DNA from: Ooceraea biroi
Taxonomy: Eukaryota > Arthropoda > Insecta > Hymenoptera > Formicidae
Reading direction: 5' to 3'
Length of the DNA: 64,000 nucleotides
Assembly: GCF_003672135.1 (NCBI RefSeq)
Contig: NC_039517.1
Coordinates: 12,052,601-12,116,600 of the forward strand
The notes beneath the pieces were generated by a model. That model saw nothing but the letters and a program-made list of their open reading frames with translations. It was not told the DNA's origin and did no database searches. The position numbers were made by a program, and so were the translations under genes. Positions 9,601-22,247 of the stretch are shown piece by piece. The first letter of the stretch is position 1; every line of letters begins with the position of its first letter.

Positions 9601-10464
9601 GAAAAATCATCCTCCGCACAGTGATAAGTCCCCCTCGAAAATCTTTAACATTTTTTTTTATGAATGCGTGAGAAGCGCGCCCTCTGCTTTTGACAGAATT
9701 TTTGTTTCTTATGGAGGACATTCATAAAAAAAATTCGCTCCAATCGGCGTCGGGCACGTCTGAGCCTCCCCTTGTCAATTAAATTACGCCAGTAAATATC
9801 ACAGTGCCGAAATAAACAGAGTCACAATGACAAATCAATCAGTAACGAGTCTTTAAATTTAAACTTTGCGAGTGGATTATAATTCAGAATTATATCATGA
9901 ATCTTGTCCCTTATAAGGAACGCAATTGTGTCTTTCTTTCAGAAACTTTATTTGATCTACTTTACTTCTTAAATTTATCAGTTTCCTGAATTTACAAAAC
10001 TTTGGTCTTGAGAATTTAAAATCTATTTGGAATCTCACGAAGTCGTATCAGTCTAGTGTACAAAACAATCCATGATCAGTCTTACATGTTTACGCTGTCG
10101 CTATTTTGTTTTGAAGAAGTTTCTCCTTGCTAAAGTTTCGTCTTCCAAATATTAGTACTTACGCTCAGCTCAAAGAAGGACGGTATCATGGATAAAGAAA
10201 ATGTAGCCGCAGGAGTTGGCTGCGTTACTTGATCACTACCCAATTTCTACATTCAATTTGCATATACCTGAACCCGAAAGGGTTATCGATGGTAAATGAT
10301 ATGTCTTATCACACTAATAATTTTGTATTCAAAAGACGCTATCTTTTATTGTACTTTAATGCATTGATTATGTTGAAGGGGTTCGCTGTATTTCACATCA
10401 CATAAAATGGGCTTAACCTGACTCAAATGATCAACGGAATCATAGTGATCAGTATAATGACGTC
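9601..10464. other. Spacer with possible copia leader
   Basis: No intact gene. Near 10190 an ATG opens a frame reading MDKENVAAGVGC before a stop, which could be the beginning of a copia gag; the rest of gag is not visible. Confidence 0.3.
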
Positions 10465-11130
10465 GTAATAACTGATGTTTTAATAGTACCGAATTTAGAA
10501 ACGAGTTTAATTTCTGTTAGACGATTGGAGATAAAAGGTTTTAAAATTATATTTGAAAATGGAAAAGGAAAGATTTGTTATGGAAATAAAATCGTTGCTA
10601 TCGCTTATAGAAAACATAAAATGAATTGCATGTGTCTTTGGACGTTTCTGAAGAAAAAGCTTTAAATAGTAAAGTAGTGGACAATATTGAATTGTGGCAC
10701 AAACGGTTGGTTCATTTGAGTTATAATACAATTCAAAAATTGGAAACCTTGGTGGATGGAATACATGTAGGAAAGATTAGTGTGAGTCCATGTGAAGAAA
10801 GGAAAGCAAATAAAACTACCCCATGATCAACAAAGAAATGAAACCACTAGACCCCTGCAATTAGTACATAGTGACGTAATGGGACCTATAAATCCACAAT
10901 CTTATGACGATATGCAATACGTCATCTCATTTATTGATGACTTTACTCACTTCACTGTAATATATTTGATGAAATCTAAAGAAGAAGTGTTTAAATATTG
11001 TAAGAAGTACCAAGCAATGGCAACTGCTCACTTCAATTTGAAAATTAGTCGGTTTAGGTGTCACAACGGCAGGGAATATATTTCAAGAAAACTCAAGGAA
11101 GAATTTGAACTACAAGGAATTCAAGTTGAA
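10465..11130 (+). pseudogene. Copia polyprotein fragment: protease end, pre-integrase and integrase
   Basis: 10470-10620 reads DVLIVPNLETSLISVRRLE, typical of the segment after copia protease. 10680-10800 has ELWHKRLVHLSYNTIQKLET, the GAG pre-integrase domain. After a frame change the integrase core begins at 10845 with LVHSDVMGPINP (first Asp), FIDDFTHFTVIYLM, then FRCHNGREYI, where the second catalytic Asp of the usual D-N-G motif has become His. The element stops at about 11128, where a foldback element begins. Several frameshifts; inactive. Confidence 0.8.
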
Positions 11131-12147
11131 TATATTTTTCAAAAAAAAGCAAAAAAAGGAGCCAAGTATGCGCGTGGTATGTGCTCGAAAAAATCAATGC
11201 AGTAGTTTCTTTAATTAAAAAAATATTAAACCAAGTAATATGTGTAATGATCCTATTCCAATCCAAGCGATAGTAGTTCTAATTGTCTTTAAATATTATT
11301 ATTTTATAGTATTTTTCAAAAAAAGTTATGAAATCCTCAAATTGCGCCAATTGCAAAGAGGATGTATTACCTCGAAAATTAATTATTGTACAATAATTTT
11401 TAAAAAACCAAGTGGTAGTATCTTACCAATTACAAAGAGAATATATGTATATATTGTCTTGAAAATTTGTTATACAACTACTTTCAAAAAATATAAAACT
11501 TTGACTGATTAAATAATATTTAATGCAAAATACTTGGCGCTGCTAGACCGAGTATTACAAGAAATCTCTCTTTCAGCGTTTAGTATTTAGTATTAAGTTT
11601 AGACTTTAGTATTAAACGCGTGAAATTTGTTAAACTTCTTTTTATATGAATTTGATATGTAAACAAACGGCTTGAGCTTTAGTAGGCGTGTAAGGAGCGC
11701 AGACGAGATGCTAGGCGCTGGCGAAGTCTAGCAGCGCCAAATATTTTGCATTAAATATTATTTAATCAATCAAAGTTTTATATTTTTTTGAAAGTAGTTG
11801 TATAACAAATTTTCAAGACAATATATACATATATTCTCTTTGTAATTGGTAAGATACTACCACTTGGTTTTTTTAAAATTGTACAATAATTAATTTTCGA
11901 GGTAATACATCCTCTTTGCAATTGGCGCAATTTGAGGATTTCATAACTGTTTTTGAAAAATACTATAAAATAATAATATTTAAAAACAATTAGAACTACT
12001 ATCGCTTGGATTGGAATAGGATCATTGAATGAGAATATAAAGGTACATATTACTTGGTTTAATATTTTTTTAATTAAAGAAATTATCACATTGGTTTTTT
12101 CGAGCACATACCACGCGCATACTTGGCGCCTTTTTTACTTTTTTTTA
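11128..12147. mobile_element. Foldback element A of the ACTTGGCG family
   Basis: Inverted arms of about 390 bp (11150-11540 and 11740-12140) around a spacer of about 200 bp. Outer ends carry gccaagtatgcgcgtgg and its complement; inner ends carry AATACTTGGCGCTGCTAGAC and its complement. Apparent open frames in both arms are mirror images. It interrupts the copia integrase. Confidence 0.75.
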
Positions 12148-12639
12148 AAAAGGTAATTTTATCGAGATATCATGCATTTTTGTAGTTATATACAGGGTGT
12201 CCGGCATGAAGCGGACCAACGCTCGTGAGCTAGTAGAGCACAGTGAACTGAAAAGAAAAGTCCTGTAGCACTTTGCAATTTTCGCAATATTAACGGAGTT
12301 ATTAATTAATGAATATAAGCGAATGAGGGAGGTGCGTGCAGCGAGATAGGTCGGTAGGAGGGCCGCGTGCTCTTCGATACACCGCGAGCTGGGCGGGCGG
12401 CGGGGGTGAGGGAGAATAGGTATCTTAGATACTGACAATAACAAGGGCGCGCAGTCCTCCTACTGACGGCTATCTTGGAGACTGATAGAAACAGCGTGTG
12501 ACGCTGGGGCCCCGCGCTGAGCGATAATTGATTCATATCCTTTTTTCCAAAATAGTTTATTTTGTGGCAATTTTATTTTAAGGTAAAAGAAATTGTTTTT
12601 AAGGCAAAGGAAAGGAAAGCTATCGTTTCCTCACCACCT

Positions 12640-13233
12640 TGCGGTAGATATTCCGTTTGGTGTGAATGTCGCCTCGTCCATCCATAAAATTCGATCGGGA
12701 AATAACAAATTCCACCTACATTGTGCGAGGAACCCTGTTTGCGTTTTGTTTAATTATTATTAATTAATATACTTTGAAAACTATCGCAACTATCGAATGA
12801 AAATAATTATAGTACCTTCACAAAAATAGATGCGTTGTTCTGCATCCCTCGGAAGGAGCTGTTGAACTCGCTGAAAATGATACGGGTACAACGCGTTCTG
12901 ACGTAAAGTACGGTGCACCACGTATCGCGAGTAACCGAGCGCATGAGCTGCACGGCGCACACTGTTTCCTGGATTTTCTTCGAACATCCGCACGATCCTT
13001 TCTTCGTCATCGGCACGTATATGTTGTCGTGCATTACACATATCATTTCTTCGCGGCTGAAGAGATCCTGTTTCTCTCGCACGTTGTACACATCGCATAA
13101 TTGTATTTTTTGATGGATGTCGATCTCGCTCGGGAAATCGCTCCGCATAAATGCGTGCCGCTTCACGAGAATTCTCTTCGGCCATCCTGTAACAAATAAT
13201 CGTGTCAGTATACTCTTCAGCCGTAAACGCCAT
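12640..13233 (-). pseudogene. Tc1-like (DD41D type) transposase, N-terminal half, left arm
   Basis: Starts MAFTAEEYTDTIICYRMAEE at 13233, then ERFPERDRHPSKNTIMRCVQ and a second helix-turn-helix ending FQRVQQLLPRDAEQRIYFCE. After an AT-rich break (about 12740-12800) 12650-12740 encodes ILWMDEATFTPNGI, the first catalytic Asp region. The gene ends there, at the arm. It pairs with the related C-terminal half at 47648-48001. Confidence 0.75.
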
Positions 13234-13380
13234 CGTAAACGATTAACGAACTATTAATGAGGACACTAACACGATTTATCGCGACACGAAACTCTTTCGT
13301 AAACAAGAGAAGAAACACAGAAATAAATAACAGCGGAGCGATTTCCCGAGCGAGATCGACATCCATCAAAAAATACAATT

Positions 13381-13850
13381 ATGCGATGTGTACAACGTGC
13401 GAGAGAAACAGGATCTCTTCAGCCGCGAAGAAATGATATGTGTAATGCACGACAACATATACGTGCCGATGACGAAGAAAGGATCGTGCGGATGTTCGAA
13501 GAAAATCCAGGAAACAGTGTGCGCCGTGCAGCTCATGCGCTCGGTTACTCTCGATACGTGGTGCACCGTACTTTACGTCAGAACGCGTTGTACCCGTATC
13601 ATTTTCAGCGAGTTCAACAGCTCCTTCCGAGGGATGCAGAACAACGCATCTATTTTTGTGAAGGTATTGTAATTATTTTCATTCGATAGTTGCGATAGTT
13701 TTCAAAGTATATTAATTAATAATAATTAAACAAAACGCAAACAGGGTTCCTCGCACAATGTAGGTGGAATTTGTTATTTCCCGATCGAATTTTATGGATG
13801 GACGAGGCGACATTCACACCAAACGGAATATCTACCGCAAGGTGGTGAGG
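13381..13850 (+). pseudogene. Tc1-like transposase N-terminal half, right (mirror) arm
   Basis: Mirror copy of the left-arm gene from MRCVQRARETGSLQPRRND onward, lacking the first 50 or so codons that lie in the unpaired centre; also ends with the MDEATFTPNGI block near 13800-13830. Confidence 0.75.
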
Positions 13851-14307
13851 AAACGATAGCTTTCCTTTCCTTTGCCTTAAAAACAATTTCTTTTACCTTA
13901 AAATAAAATTGCCACAAAATAAACTATTTTGGAAAAAAGGATATGAATCAATTATCGCTCAGCGCGGGGCCCCAGCGTCACACGCTGTTTCTATCAGTCT
14001 CCAAGATAGCCGTCAGTAGGAGGACTGCGCGCCCTTGTTATTGTCAGTATCTAAGATACCTATTCTCCCTCACCCCCGCCGCCCGTCCAGCTCGCGGTGT
14101 ATCGAAGAGCACGCGGCCCTCCTACCGACCTATCTCGCTGCACGCACCTCCCTCATTCGCTTATATTCATTAATTAATAACTCCGTTAATATTGCGAAAA
14201 TTGCAAAGTGCTACAGGACTTTTCTTTTCAGTTCACTGTGCTCTACCAGCTCACGAGCGTTGGTCCGCTTCATGCCGGACACCCTGTATAATACAATGAC
14301 ACAATAA

Positions 14308-15423
14308 AAATGTCGTCTATGAAGCTGGCACGACGTTCTACGAATATCGAAAAAATATTAAAAGTTCTAATAGCACTTTTCATGGTTCTACAGTTCTTGA
14401 TAAAAATTAAAGAGTTCCGCATTCCTTCTATTGAAAAATCAAAATTGAAACAATGTGCTAACTTCGTGAATCTAGCACGACACTCTCCCCTCTAAAGTAC
14501 TAAAACGTGTGGAAAATTATTTTTGACTATAGTTCCCGATAGTTCTAATCTTTATATAGATAGTTCTCGATAGTTCTGCAAGAGTTCTACACAATAGAAG
14601 TAGTTTCAAGAAGAGTTAACTATCGTTAAAACTGCTGAAAATCATTATCACGACGCATTTTCACTAACAAGGGAACCTTCACAACTATCCCTCACCGATT
14701 TTGATGGACTTTGGATATGTTGTAGAGCATCGAAAAATATTAGACCCCTATTTTTTTTAGCGGCGTATCTCAACGTTTAGTGGCAACAATAAGGGGTGGG
14801 GGTGGGGGTAAATTAAAAAATTTGACATTTTCGAAATATGTCAATACACCGTTGTAAAGAGTATAAAATGCTATAAAACTTTTGTATAAAATATTTTTTC
14901 ATATATCTTATATTTTCAAAGATATTCGCTAACAATGAAAATATTCATTATCTTCGAGGGGCTGTTCAACCTCTAAAAGTTGAAATACGCCGCTAAAAAA
15001 AAATAGGGGTCTAATATTTTTCGATGCTCTACAACATATCCAAAGCCCATCAAAATCGGTGAGGGACAGTTGTGAAGGTTTCCTTGTAAGTGTCGTGCTG
15101 TACGCAGATATAACAAATTATTCAAAAATTGTTAATTGGTGGAATATCGATCTGAAATTGTGCATATGTGTGAATCTCGATTAGAACTATCGGGAACTAT
15201 AGTCAAAAATAATTTTCCACACGTTTTAGTACTTTAGAGGGGAGAGTGTCGTGCTAGATTCACGAAGTTAGCACGAAATTTTTTCAATTTTGATTTTTCA
15301 ATAGAAGGAATGCGGAACTCTTTTTAATTTTTATCAAGAACTGTAGAACTATGAAAAGTGCTATTAGAACTTTTAAAATTTTTCGATATTCGTAGAACGT
15401 TGTGCCAGCTTCAAAGACGTATA
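14308..15423. mobile_element. Foldback element, 1.1 kb
   Basis: Outer inverted repeats GAAGCTGGCACGACGTTCTA (left) and near-identical complement at the right extend for over 150 bp. A second inverted pair, CCTCACCGATTTTGATGG and its complement, lies at 14690-14770 and 15000-15080. No coding capacity. Confidence 0.75.
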
Positions 15424-15510
15424 AAACTGTCTAATCGCGCTTTATCACAAATTAGTGTATACAATTATTATATGGACATAAGAGATATTCCCGATCTAAA
15501 AAGAAAGTTG

Positions 15511-15867
15511 AGTTACATATTGTAATCCGGTAAGTATTCAGTTTAGCGGCCTCATTAAGCTCTTTCGAGACGTTTTGCGCGAAACGAAAGAATTAGGCAG
15601 AAAAAAGCATTGATTTGCCCCGCGAAGCAAGATATCACTCATTAAAGTAGACCACTTTTTAAGTTAGGAAACCCGTCATTATATTTAGTAATGTATTTGA
15701 CAGATTTCCTAACCTGAAAAGTGATCAACTTTAACGATTAATATCCCGCTTTGCGGGGCAGAGCGACGCTTTTTTCTACCAGATTCTTTCGTTTCGTGTA
15801 AATCGTCTCGAAAGAGCTTAATGAGGCCGCTAAACTGAATATACTTACCGGATTACAGTACGTAACT
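15511..15867. mobile_element. Foldback MITE
   Basis: Arms about 60 bp at the tips, TAATCCGGTAAGTATTCAGT and AGCGGCCTCATTAAGCTC, mirrored at 15800-15867; inner parts are partly mirrored too (gcggggc, aggttaggaaa). Non-coding. Confidence 0.75.
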
Positions 15868-15879
15868 CTCACGAGACGA

Positions 15880-16007
15880 GGGTTCGAGACCTACTGATGT
15901 CTCGCTCTCGGATCGCTATGCGCTGCACGCATAGACGTATAATATATCACTCGCCCTCTCGTTCGCTCTCTCTCTCTCTGTCGCCCTCTCTCTCTCTCTC
16001 TTTCGCC

Positions 16008-16038
<31 letters not shown>

Positions 16039-16440
16039 ACTCGCCCTCTCGCTCTCTTATTCACTCACTCACTCATTCTCTCGCAAATATATCTTTTCTC
16101 ACTCCAACTTCTTGCACTACATCGCGTCGTACACTTGTCGTACACCGACCGGCGGAGATGCTGTCCGTATATCCGTGTGACTTAAGCCTATTACACAATG
16201 CAAAGGAACAGGCAACATGAACAGGGAATAACCAATCGCGTTACACGATTTGAGTACGGATGACCAAATCGAGCAACGCGATTGGCTATTCCCTGTTCCT
16301 GTTGCCTGTTGCTTACCATTGTGTAATAGGCTTTACACATAACGGTCGGGTCGATAAGTTAGAGTTTTCCCAGCAAACGCAGATATATAACTATAATTGT
16401 TCCGGATTCCAATTACAATTTATTATTTCAAAGTTCGAGA
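15880..16440 (+). repeat. Dispersed repeat with CT-rich microsatellite (copy 1 of 3)
   Basis: Holds a (TC)n/(TCAC)n tract at about 15959-16080 followed by acaccgaccggcggagatgc and a TCCGTGTGACTTA block. The same order occurs inverted at 44990-45300, and partly at 19975-20060. The MITE at 16185 sits inside it. Confidence 0.65.
16185..16332. mobile_element. 148-bp MITE with TTA duplication
   Basis: Termini AGCCTATTACACAATG and complement; flanked by TTA at 16182-16184 and 16333-16335. The related sequence at 45026-45045 reads straight through (GTGTGACTTACACATGAC as complement) and is a paralogous empty site that proves the boundaries. A TTA duplication fits PIF/Harbinger. Confidence 0.88.
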
Positions 16441-17521
16441 GGCGAAGTATCTCAGAACCGCGATCGACTCATCGTGTTTTGAGAAGTACGTTGTTTTCGC
16501 GACCGCGAATATAGATCTAATTATAGATCTAAGACAATAGACCTCGCTTTAATTCAAGGCCGAATCGCGATAATCAGCTTATTTGTCATGGTCCTTTCGT
16601 CGATCGCCGAGGTTCTAAATTCTAAGCTTCTGTCCGTATACACTACTATCTATCAGCACGCGTTCAAGTTCGGATCTCAGGCAATCGATTTAGACGGGTC
16701 CCGTTCAAATCTAACGTCTCGGCTTTTCGCCGTGAACGCTCTCGGACGGCACCGTAGTCAATCGCATCACCGACTTGTTCTCGCTTCAACCGATTCGATT
16801 TCTCAATCTTGTTTTTTTTGACGAATTGTGAGCAACGCAGTCTACGACTCGAAACTACGGAAAATCGCGCGGTAAGATTACCGAACCGCCACGGAAGAAG
16901 ACTTCCGACCTGCGCCGATCCTCTGACATCCGGAAGATTTGTCGTACAGTGACTGTTTAACTCGCTGCAGTGAAGTTGTTAGAAATAAAGCCAGTGTTCA
17001 ACGAATCCGCCGCTGTACTTTCACTGACGTCATCCTATCCTTCCGTCGGAATCACCAAGGGTTCCGATTGCCCGATCTCGCGCTGAGCTCTGAGCGATCC
17101 CGGATCTCATACAAAAATATTGTAGTTATAAAACGGAATATAACGCGCAATATAACACGAATGTACTAGGTTATATACAGGTTAGTAGTAATTTCCTACT
17201 CATATAAATAACATATATACAACCTGTATATAACATGAAAGTAACGTGTAACATAATCGTTATGTTACATGAGTATAACACCTTTATAACATGTTATTAA
17301 ATCTTGCTATACTTCAACTTTGTTATTATATAGTTACATTATTGAGATAACTTCAGAATTAAACTTTTAACTATTATATACTTGTCTTTCATAAACGTTA
17401 ACTCAAAAGATATCAAATTCATAAATTAATTACAAGCACAAATAGATAAAACTCGATTTATCTGTACTTGAAATTAATTTAGAAATCTGATATTTTTAAC
17501 ATTTACGTTTATGAAAAACAT
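16441..17521. other. Unassigned, partly LTR-like
   Basis: No gene recognised. 16800-17000 is moderately GC-rich with an AATAAAG signal near 16983 followed by GTGTTCAACGAATCC, which could be an LTR R/U5 end. 17150-17500 is AT-rich with many GTTATA/TATAAC words. Confidence 0.3.
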
Positions 17522-18856
17522 GGTAATTATGTACTTTAACGGACCCAGCCCCGATGACCTTAACCTTGACCTTGACATATGTTGTCAAGGTCACCCTCCT
17601 GAGTGACGTTGAAGAAGTTTTAGCCGTCGCTCGTTGTTTGTTAAAAAGTTATAAACAAAGAAAGTTTAATGATTTCGCACGAATTTTTAGCTGTCCACGT
17701 GAAGCAAGAACATGATACTGACATATATTACAAAGGTTACCTTCCGGAATAACCCGCCCTAGGTTTTAGTCATTGATTGTTGTTTATGAAAAAGTTATTA
17801 CAAAAGAAATTTCGAAAATATAGTAGTTATTTTGAAAGAATATTGAATATTGTTATAAGAAGGCTTGCGGCTCGCTCGTGAAACTCGCGCACATAATAAA
17901 CCACAAATCCATTAAACATTAAAAAGTGTATATTTGAATAAAATCTTCACAGCACAAATATAATTCACAATAACTCCGTAACCGAACGCGAACTGAACTT
18001 TTATATAATTATTCGGCGGAATGTGAAATTACGAAGACGTCGGTGACCGGGCGATACGTGTGAAATCTTCACGACGACTCGACTTGAACACACGAATCGG
18101 TCTTTTTATAATCTGTGTGGTTTCTAACGATCTCCGTTTAATCAATAAAACATTCTATTAGATACAAACGAACAGAAGATCTTTAAAAACAAATCAGCTG
18201 TCAACTCTATCGATCGGCGAGCTGACAGTTAACGCAGCTGACGTCACACCGCTCACTCGCGGTTTTTCTGCGTATACCGCGCGTTCGCGACAAATATTGA
18301 AAGATATAAACGATGAATATGTATATGAACGAAGAAAGGAAAGTCATTTAAAGCAGTGAATTGTTAATATATAGAATAGTTTCTTTTAATATAAGTACAA
18401 AGTATTCTTCACTTTAACCAAAAGCACAAACAATTAAATACAAAGTATTCTCTGCTTTAACTTAACCTAACCTAACCTAACCCAAACCTATTTCTGATTT
18501 AAAGCTAAAATTCCATCAAATATACTCTTTCGTAAACGTATATGGTATCGTAAAATTATGCTTTATTCATTAATCATTTTTGTTAATAACTTTTTAACAA
18601 ACAACGAGCGAAGGGTGAAACCTAGTGCGGGTTATTCAGGAAGGTGACCTTTGTAATATATGTCAAACTCAAGTCCTTGCTTCGCGTGGACAGCTGAAAA
18701 TTCGTGCAAAATTATTAAACTTCTTTTGTTAATACCTTTTTAATAAACAATGAGCGACGGCTAAAACCTCTTCAAGGTCACTCAGGAGGGTGACCTTGAC
18801 AACATATGTCAAGGTCAAGGTCATCGGAGGTTGGTCCGTTAAAGTACATAATTACC
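17522..18856. mobile_element. Foldback element with GACCTTGACCTTGACATATG arms (copy 1)
   Basis: Begins GGTAATTATGTACTTTAACG and ends with its complement. Arms of about 300 bp share CTTGACATATGTTGTCAAGG and CCGTCGCTCGTTGTTTG with the element at 29640-30285. The 400-bp centre differs. No target duplication is visible. A short telomere-like CCTAA run is at 18463-18490. Confidence 0.75.
18463..18490. repeat. Short interstitial (CCTAA)n run
   Basis: About four copies of TAACC in a row. TTAGG is the usual insect telomere repeat, so this may be a telomere-like insertion or chance. Confidence 0.4.
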
Positions 18857-19043
18857 TTAAAGTTTATTGGACATATAATCTGTGTAAAAAATAGTAATAT
18901 AAACAGTCCAAACATATTTTAATATATTATAATGACGCAGCTTTTTTAGAGGAAAGGGAAAAATATAAATATTTAATCATATTATATTTTGCACTCTAAA
19001 CATATACATATAAAATATACATAGCGTGTTATTATTGCTTGTT

Positions 19044-19563
19044 ATGGAAGCATTCTCTTTATCCAAGGTAATCTTTTCTAACAGTAACATTAATATTAAA
19101 AGTATTCAAAAGTATTATATTATAAAGAAAACTAAATATTTCTACACATAATTTTACCAGTATTCTTTAACTTATTACAGTTAATCTATGCATATGCAAA
19201 ATGGTAGTAGATGCAAAAGTCGTATTGCAAGAATGCAACGCCGAGTCATTTCCACTTCTACGGAGCATTTAGAAATACTTAATTTCATTATCAATCTTTA
19301 GAGTTTTGTACATACATTTGCTAATGATAAGCATTTCTAAATGTTCCGTAGAAGTGAAGACGACCCGGTATTGTATTCTTGCAATGTGACTTTTGCATAC
19401 ATAACCTACTACACCATTTTACATATGCATAGGTTAACTGCAATAAGTTAAAGAATACTAGTAAAAATATATGCACAAATATTTAATCTTTATAATAATA
19501 CCTACTTATTGTTAATCAATGTTAGAAATTAAGGATTACCTTGGATAAAGAGAGCACTTCCAT
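19044..19563. mobile_element. Foldback element, 0.5 kb
   Basis: Outer repeats ATGGAAGCATTCTCTTTATC and complement with TCCAAGGTAATC; inner arms around TGCATATGCAAAATGGTAG and CATTTAGAAATACTTAAT are mirrored about 19300. Non-coding. Confidence 0.7.
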
Positions 19564-19970
19564 ACTACGCAATACACGCTGACACGATGAAAGAACCAGC
19601 AAGAACTGAAAAGAACGCAAGGATGCCAACAACGAAAAGAGGAAACATTTTAAATATATATGTTATATTCATGTTATAATATATATAATATAAAATGAAT
19701 ATAACATCTCTATATAAAACGTTGTATAACATCAAAGTAATAATAAAATAGCATTTGTAATATCATGTGTTATGTTCAATTTATATTGCTGTTATATTAT
19801 TATAACCAGGAATTAACACAGTTATAATAAAGTTTTAAAACAAAGTAATATTACAGTTATAAAAGGAAATTATGTAGCCTCAATATTAATAGTGTATAAC
19901 AACTGTTATATTACGTGTTACTTCTGAGATATATAATAGTTATATTCTGTGTTTACTGGGTTCTAATATA
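19564..19970. other. AT-rich spacer
   Basis: Dominated by TTATA/TATAAC words like 17150-17500; no gene. Confidence 0.4.
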
Positions 19971-19974
19971 GAGC

Positions 19975-20060
19975 CTCTACATATGATTGTATGTGTGAGT
20001 CACACGGATATACCAACAGCATTTCCGCCGGTCGGTATAAACGGAGCTGCTGCCATCTCC
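19975..20060 (-). repeat. Dispersed repeat, partial copy 2
   Basis: Contains GAGTCACACGGATATACCAA and GCCGGTCGGTAT, matching the blocks in the copies at 15880-16440 and 44937-45300; interrupted after the CGGT block. Confidence 0.6.
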
Positions 20061-20339
20061 ACGAAAAAGAGCGAACTGTACAAACGACGATGACGACGAC
20101 GACGACGACGACGTTTCTTAAATGAAATTTTCCAATTTCAGACTTTGCATCGCCATATCTCCGCTCGTAGGGCACGTAGAAGAAACATGAAAACACTTTT
20201 ATTATATAATTCGACCCCAAGCTATCCATTGAGCCTACTCTGAACTTGATCCGTTCAGCGGTTATTGAGATCTAATAATCTGAGTGTCTGCGAAAGCGTC
20301 GCTTCGCGTAATAGTGTCACGGTGCGGTCTCGCTGCGCG

Positions 20340-20880
20340 TATACTTGGCGCGAGACACTACCGTGTCTCTTGATATCAGAGAACTCTAGGCAATATAAAA
20401 AATAATGATATCAACAACTCAGAACTGTTCGGAAAAAGAAAAAATTTCTAAGGGCTAGAACTTTTTCATTTCTGAGTTTACGGTATTTTCAATATCAGAG
20501 AACTCTAGGCAATATAAAAAATAATGATATCAACAACTCATAACTGCTCGGAAAAAGAAAAACTTTCTAAGGGCTAGAACTTTTTCATTTCTGAGTTTAC
20601 GGTATTTTCAATAGCAGAGAACTCTAGGCAATATTATAAATAATGATATCAACAACCCAGAACTGCTCGGAAAAAGAAGAAAATTCTAAGGGCTAGAACT
20701 TTTTCATTTCTGAGTTTACGGTAGTTTCAATAGCAGAGAACTCTAGGCAATATAAAGAATAATGATATCAATAACTCAGAACTGCTCGGAAAAAGAAAAA
20801 ATTTCTAAGGGCTAGAACTTTTTCATATCTGAGTCAAGCGACGCGGTAGCGTCGCGACGCCAAGTACGTAAAAAAACAAG
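20340..20880. repeat. Four tandem 119-bp repeats bounded by inverted ACTTGGCG motifs
   Basis: GAACTCTAGGCAATAT recurs at 20381, 20500, 20619 and 20738: an exact 119-bp spacing. Each unit ends with CTTTTTCATTTCTGAGTTTA or a close variant. The array lies between TACTTGGCGCGAGACACTAC (20342-20361) and the inverted gacgcggtagcgtcgcgACGCCAAGTA end (about 20870). Confidence 0.9.
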
Positions 20881-21722
20881 GTTCCGAGCAATAAGCATCA
20901 CTGCATAGACGTCGAACGTTGCCAAATTCATTGCATAAACGTCGAGCGCTACCGTATAGCTTATCCGGAATTTCATGCCAAATTCAGGTCAAACAAACTT
21001 TTGATTAAAATATCTCAGGAACTAAAGCCTTATTTAAAAATCTACCGGCACTTTAATAATATAATATGGATGCAAGCTTTCGATTGCGACCAAGTCGAAT
21101 AAGATTGGTGCAGTCTATTCTGAGATATTGTAACTGAATGTTAGAATTGTGACGTTTCGTTTTCCTCCGTTTCTGAAATTAGGTTCAGACTCACGTACGT
21201 ATGCTCGCGCATACTCATGCAAAGCAATTTTGTCACTCAAGGTACGTTCACAGATGCACGATTTAATTTATTATGAATTAAAACTGATTTTAATACATGG
21301 AAAATATTTTATTTTATGATCAAGATATAAATCGCAAAACCTATTTTATAAAAAATTAAAAATTACTCGTTTTAAATGAAATCATCGTGATAGCGTCGCA
21401 ATGATAAGGAAATAATTCTTCTAATTTTGAAATATATATTATGACAATTTAAGATATAAGTTGGAACATTTTATACTCATAGAATGAAACCGAGAAAAAA
21501 AGAGAGAGGGAGAGAGAGAAAATTTTAAATTGTCACAATTTATATTTGACAATTAGAAGTATTAAGAAGATTTGCACGATTAGATAAATCTTTATTATCC
21601 AACATTTTTTGTTTGATGAGATCTCACAACAGAAATAAAATGACATATTATTGTGGCAATACAAAAATACATAAAAACATTTAAAATTAATGAAATGTAA
21701 AAAATGTTTACAAAAAGTAATG
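20881..21722. other. Unassigned sequence
   Basis: No gene or long repeat seen. A short GA-rich run lies at about 21497-21520. Confidence 0.4.
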
Positions 21723-22247
21723 AGATACCTCTAAAAAACCTTACAAAGGTAAAAAAATACGCCAAGTACATAAAAAAGCAAAACTAAATATGATGAAATC
21801 CATAGTTAACTAGCCAAGTACCTAGAAGCAATTCAGTTTGAGGATTTGTAATTTGAAATAATACTTGGCGTGCCCGGGTCGCATTAAAACGTACGTCCTA
21901 CCTATAATTTGTGTAAACTCTATGTGTAAATTATTTGTATTGAGTGAGTAATGAAAAGGGATATTTATAATCACTCCGCTAATGTGCAAAACTGTAAACG
22001 TATTTGTTTTAATATTACCAAATACAAAGATTTACGAGTCAATAGTGAAAATACTCAAGGCAGTACTAGAAGAATGCATGTCCAATGCGACCCGGGCACG
22101 CCAAGTATTATTTCAAATTACAAATCCTCAAACTGAATTGCTTCTAGGTACTTGGCTAGTTAACTATGGATTTCATCATATTTAGTTTTGCTTTTTTATG
22201 TACTTGGCGTATTTTTTTACCTCTGTAAGGTTTTTTTAGAGGGATAC
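21723..22247. mobile_element. Foldback element C of the ACTTGGCG family
   Basis: Arms of about 170 bp mirrored around 21900-22070. Each arm carries three copies of the motif (ACGCCAAGTACA, AGCCAAGTACC, ATACTTGGCGTGCCCGGG). Outer ends are GATACCTCTAAAAAA and GTATCCCTCTAAAAAAA (as complement). Confidence 0.85.

Larger units (their letters stand above)
12193..14286. mobile_element. Palindromic Tc1-like derivative 1
   Basis: 2094 bp beginning CAGGGTGTCCGGCATGAAGC and ending with its complement, flanked by TA. Arms of about 950 bp (12193-13146 and 13333-14286) are almost perfect mirror copies, each holding the 5' half of a transposase gene. The 186-bp centre keeps the start of the left gene only. 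Both halves lack the second and third catalytic residues. Confidence 0.85.

Noticed and set aside
18463..18490. Internal telomere or chromosome-fusion site
   Set aside because: Only about four TTAGG-type units inside the centre of a foldback element; too short to support a fusion.
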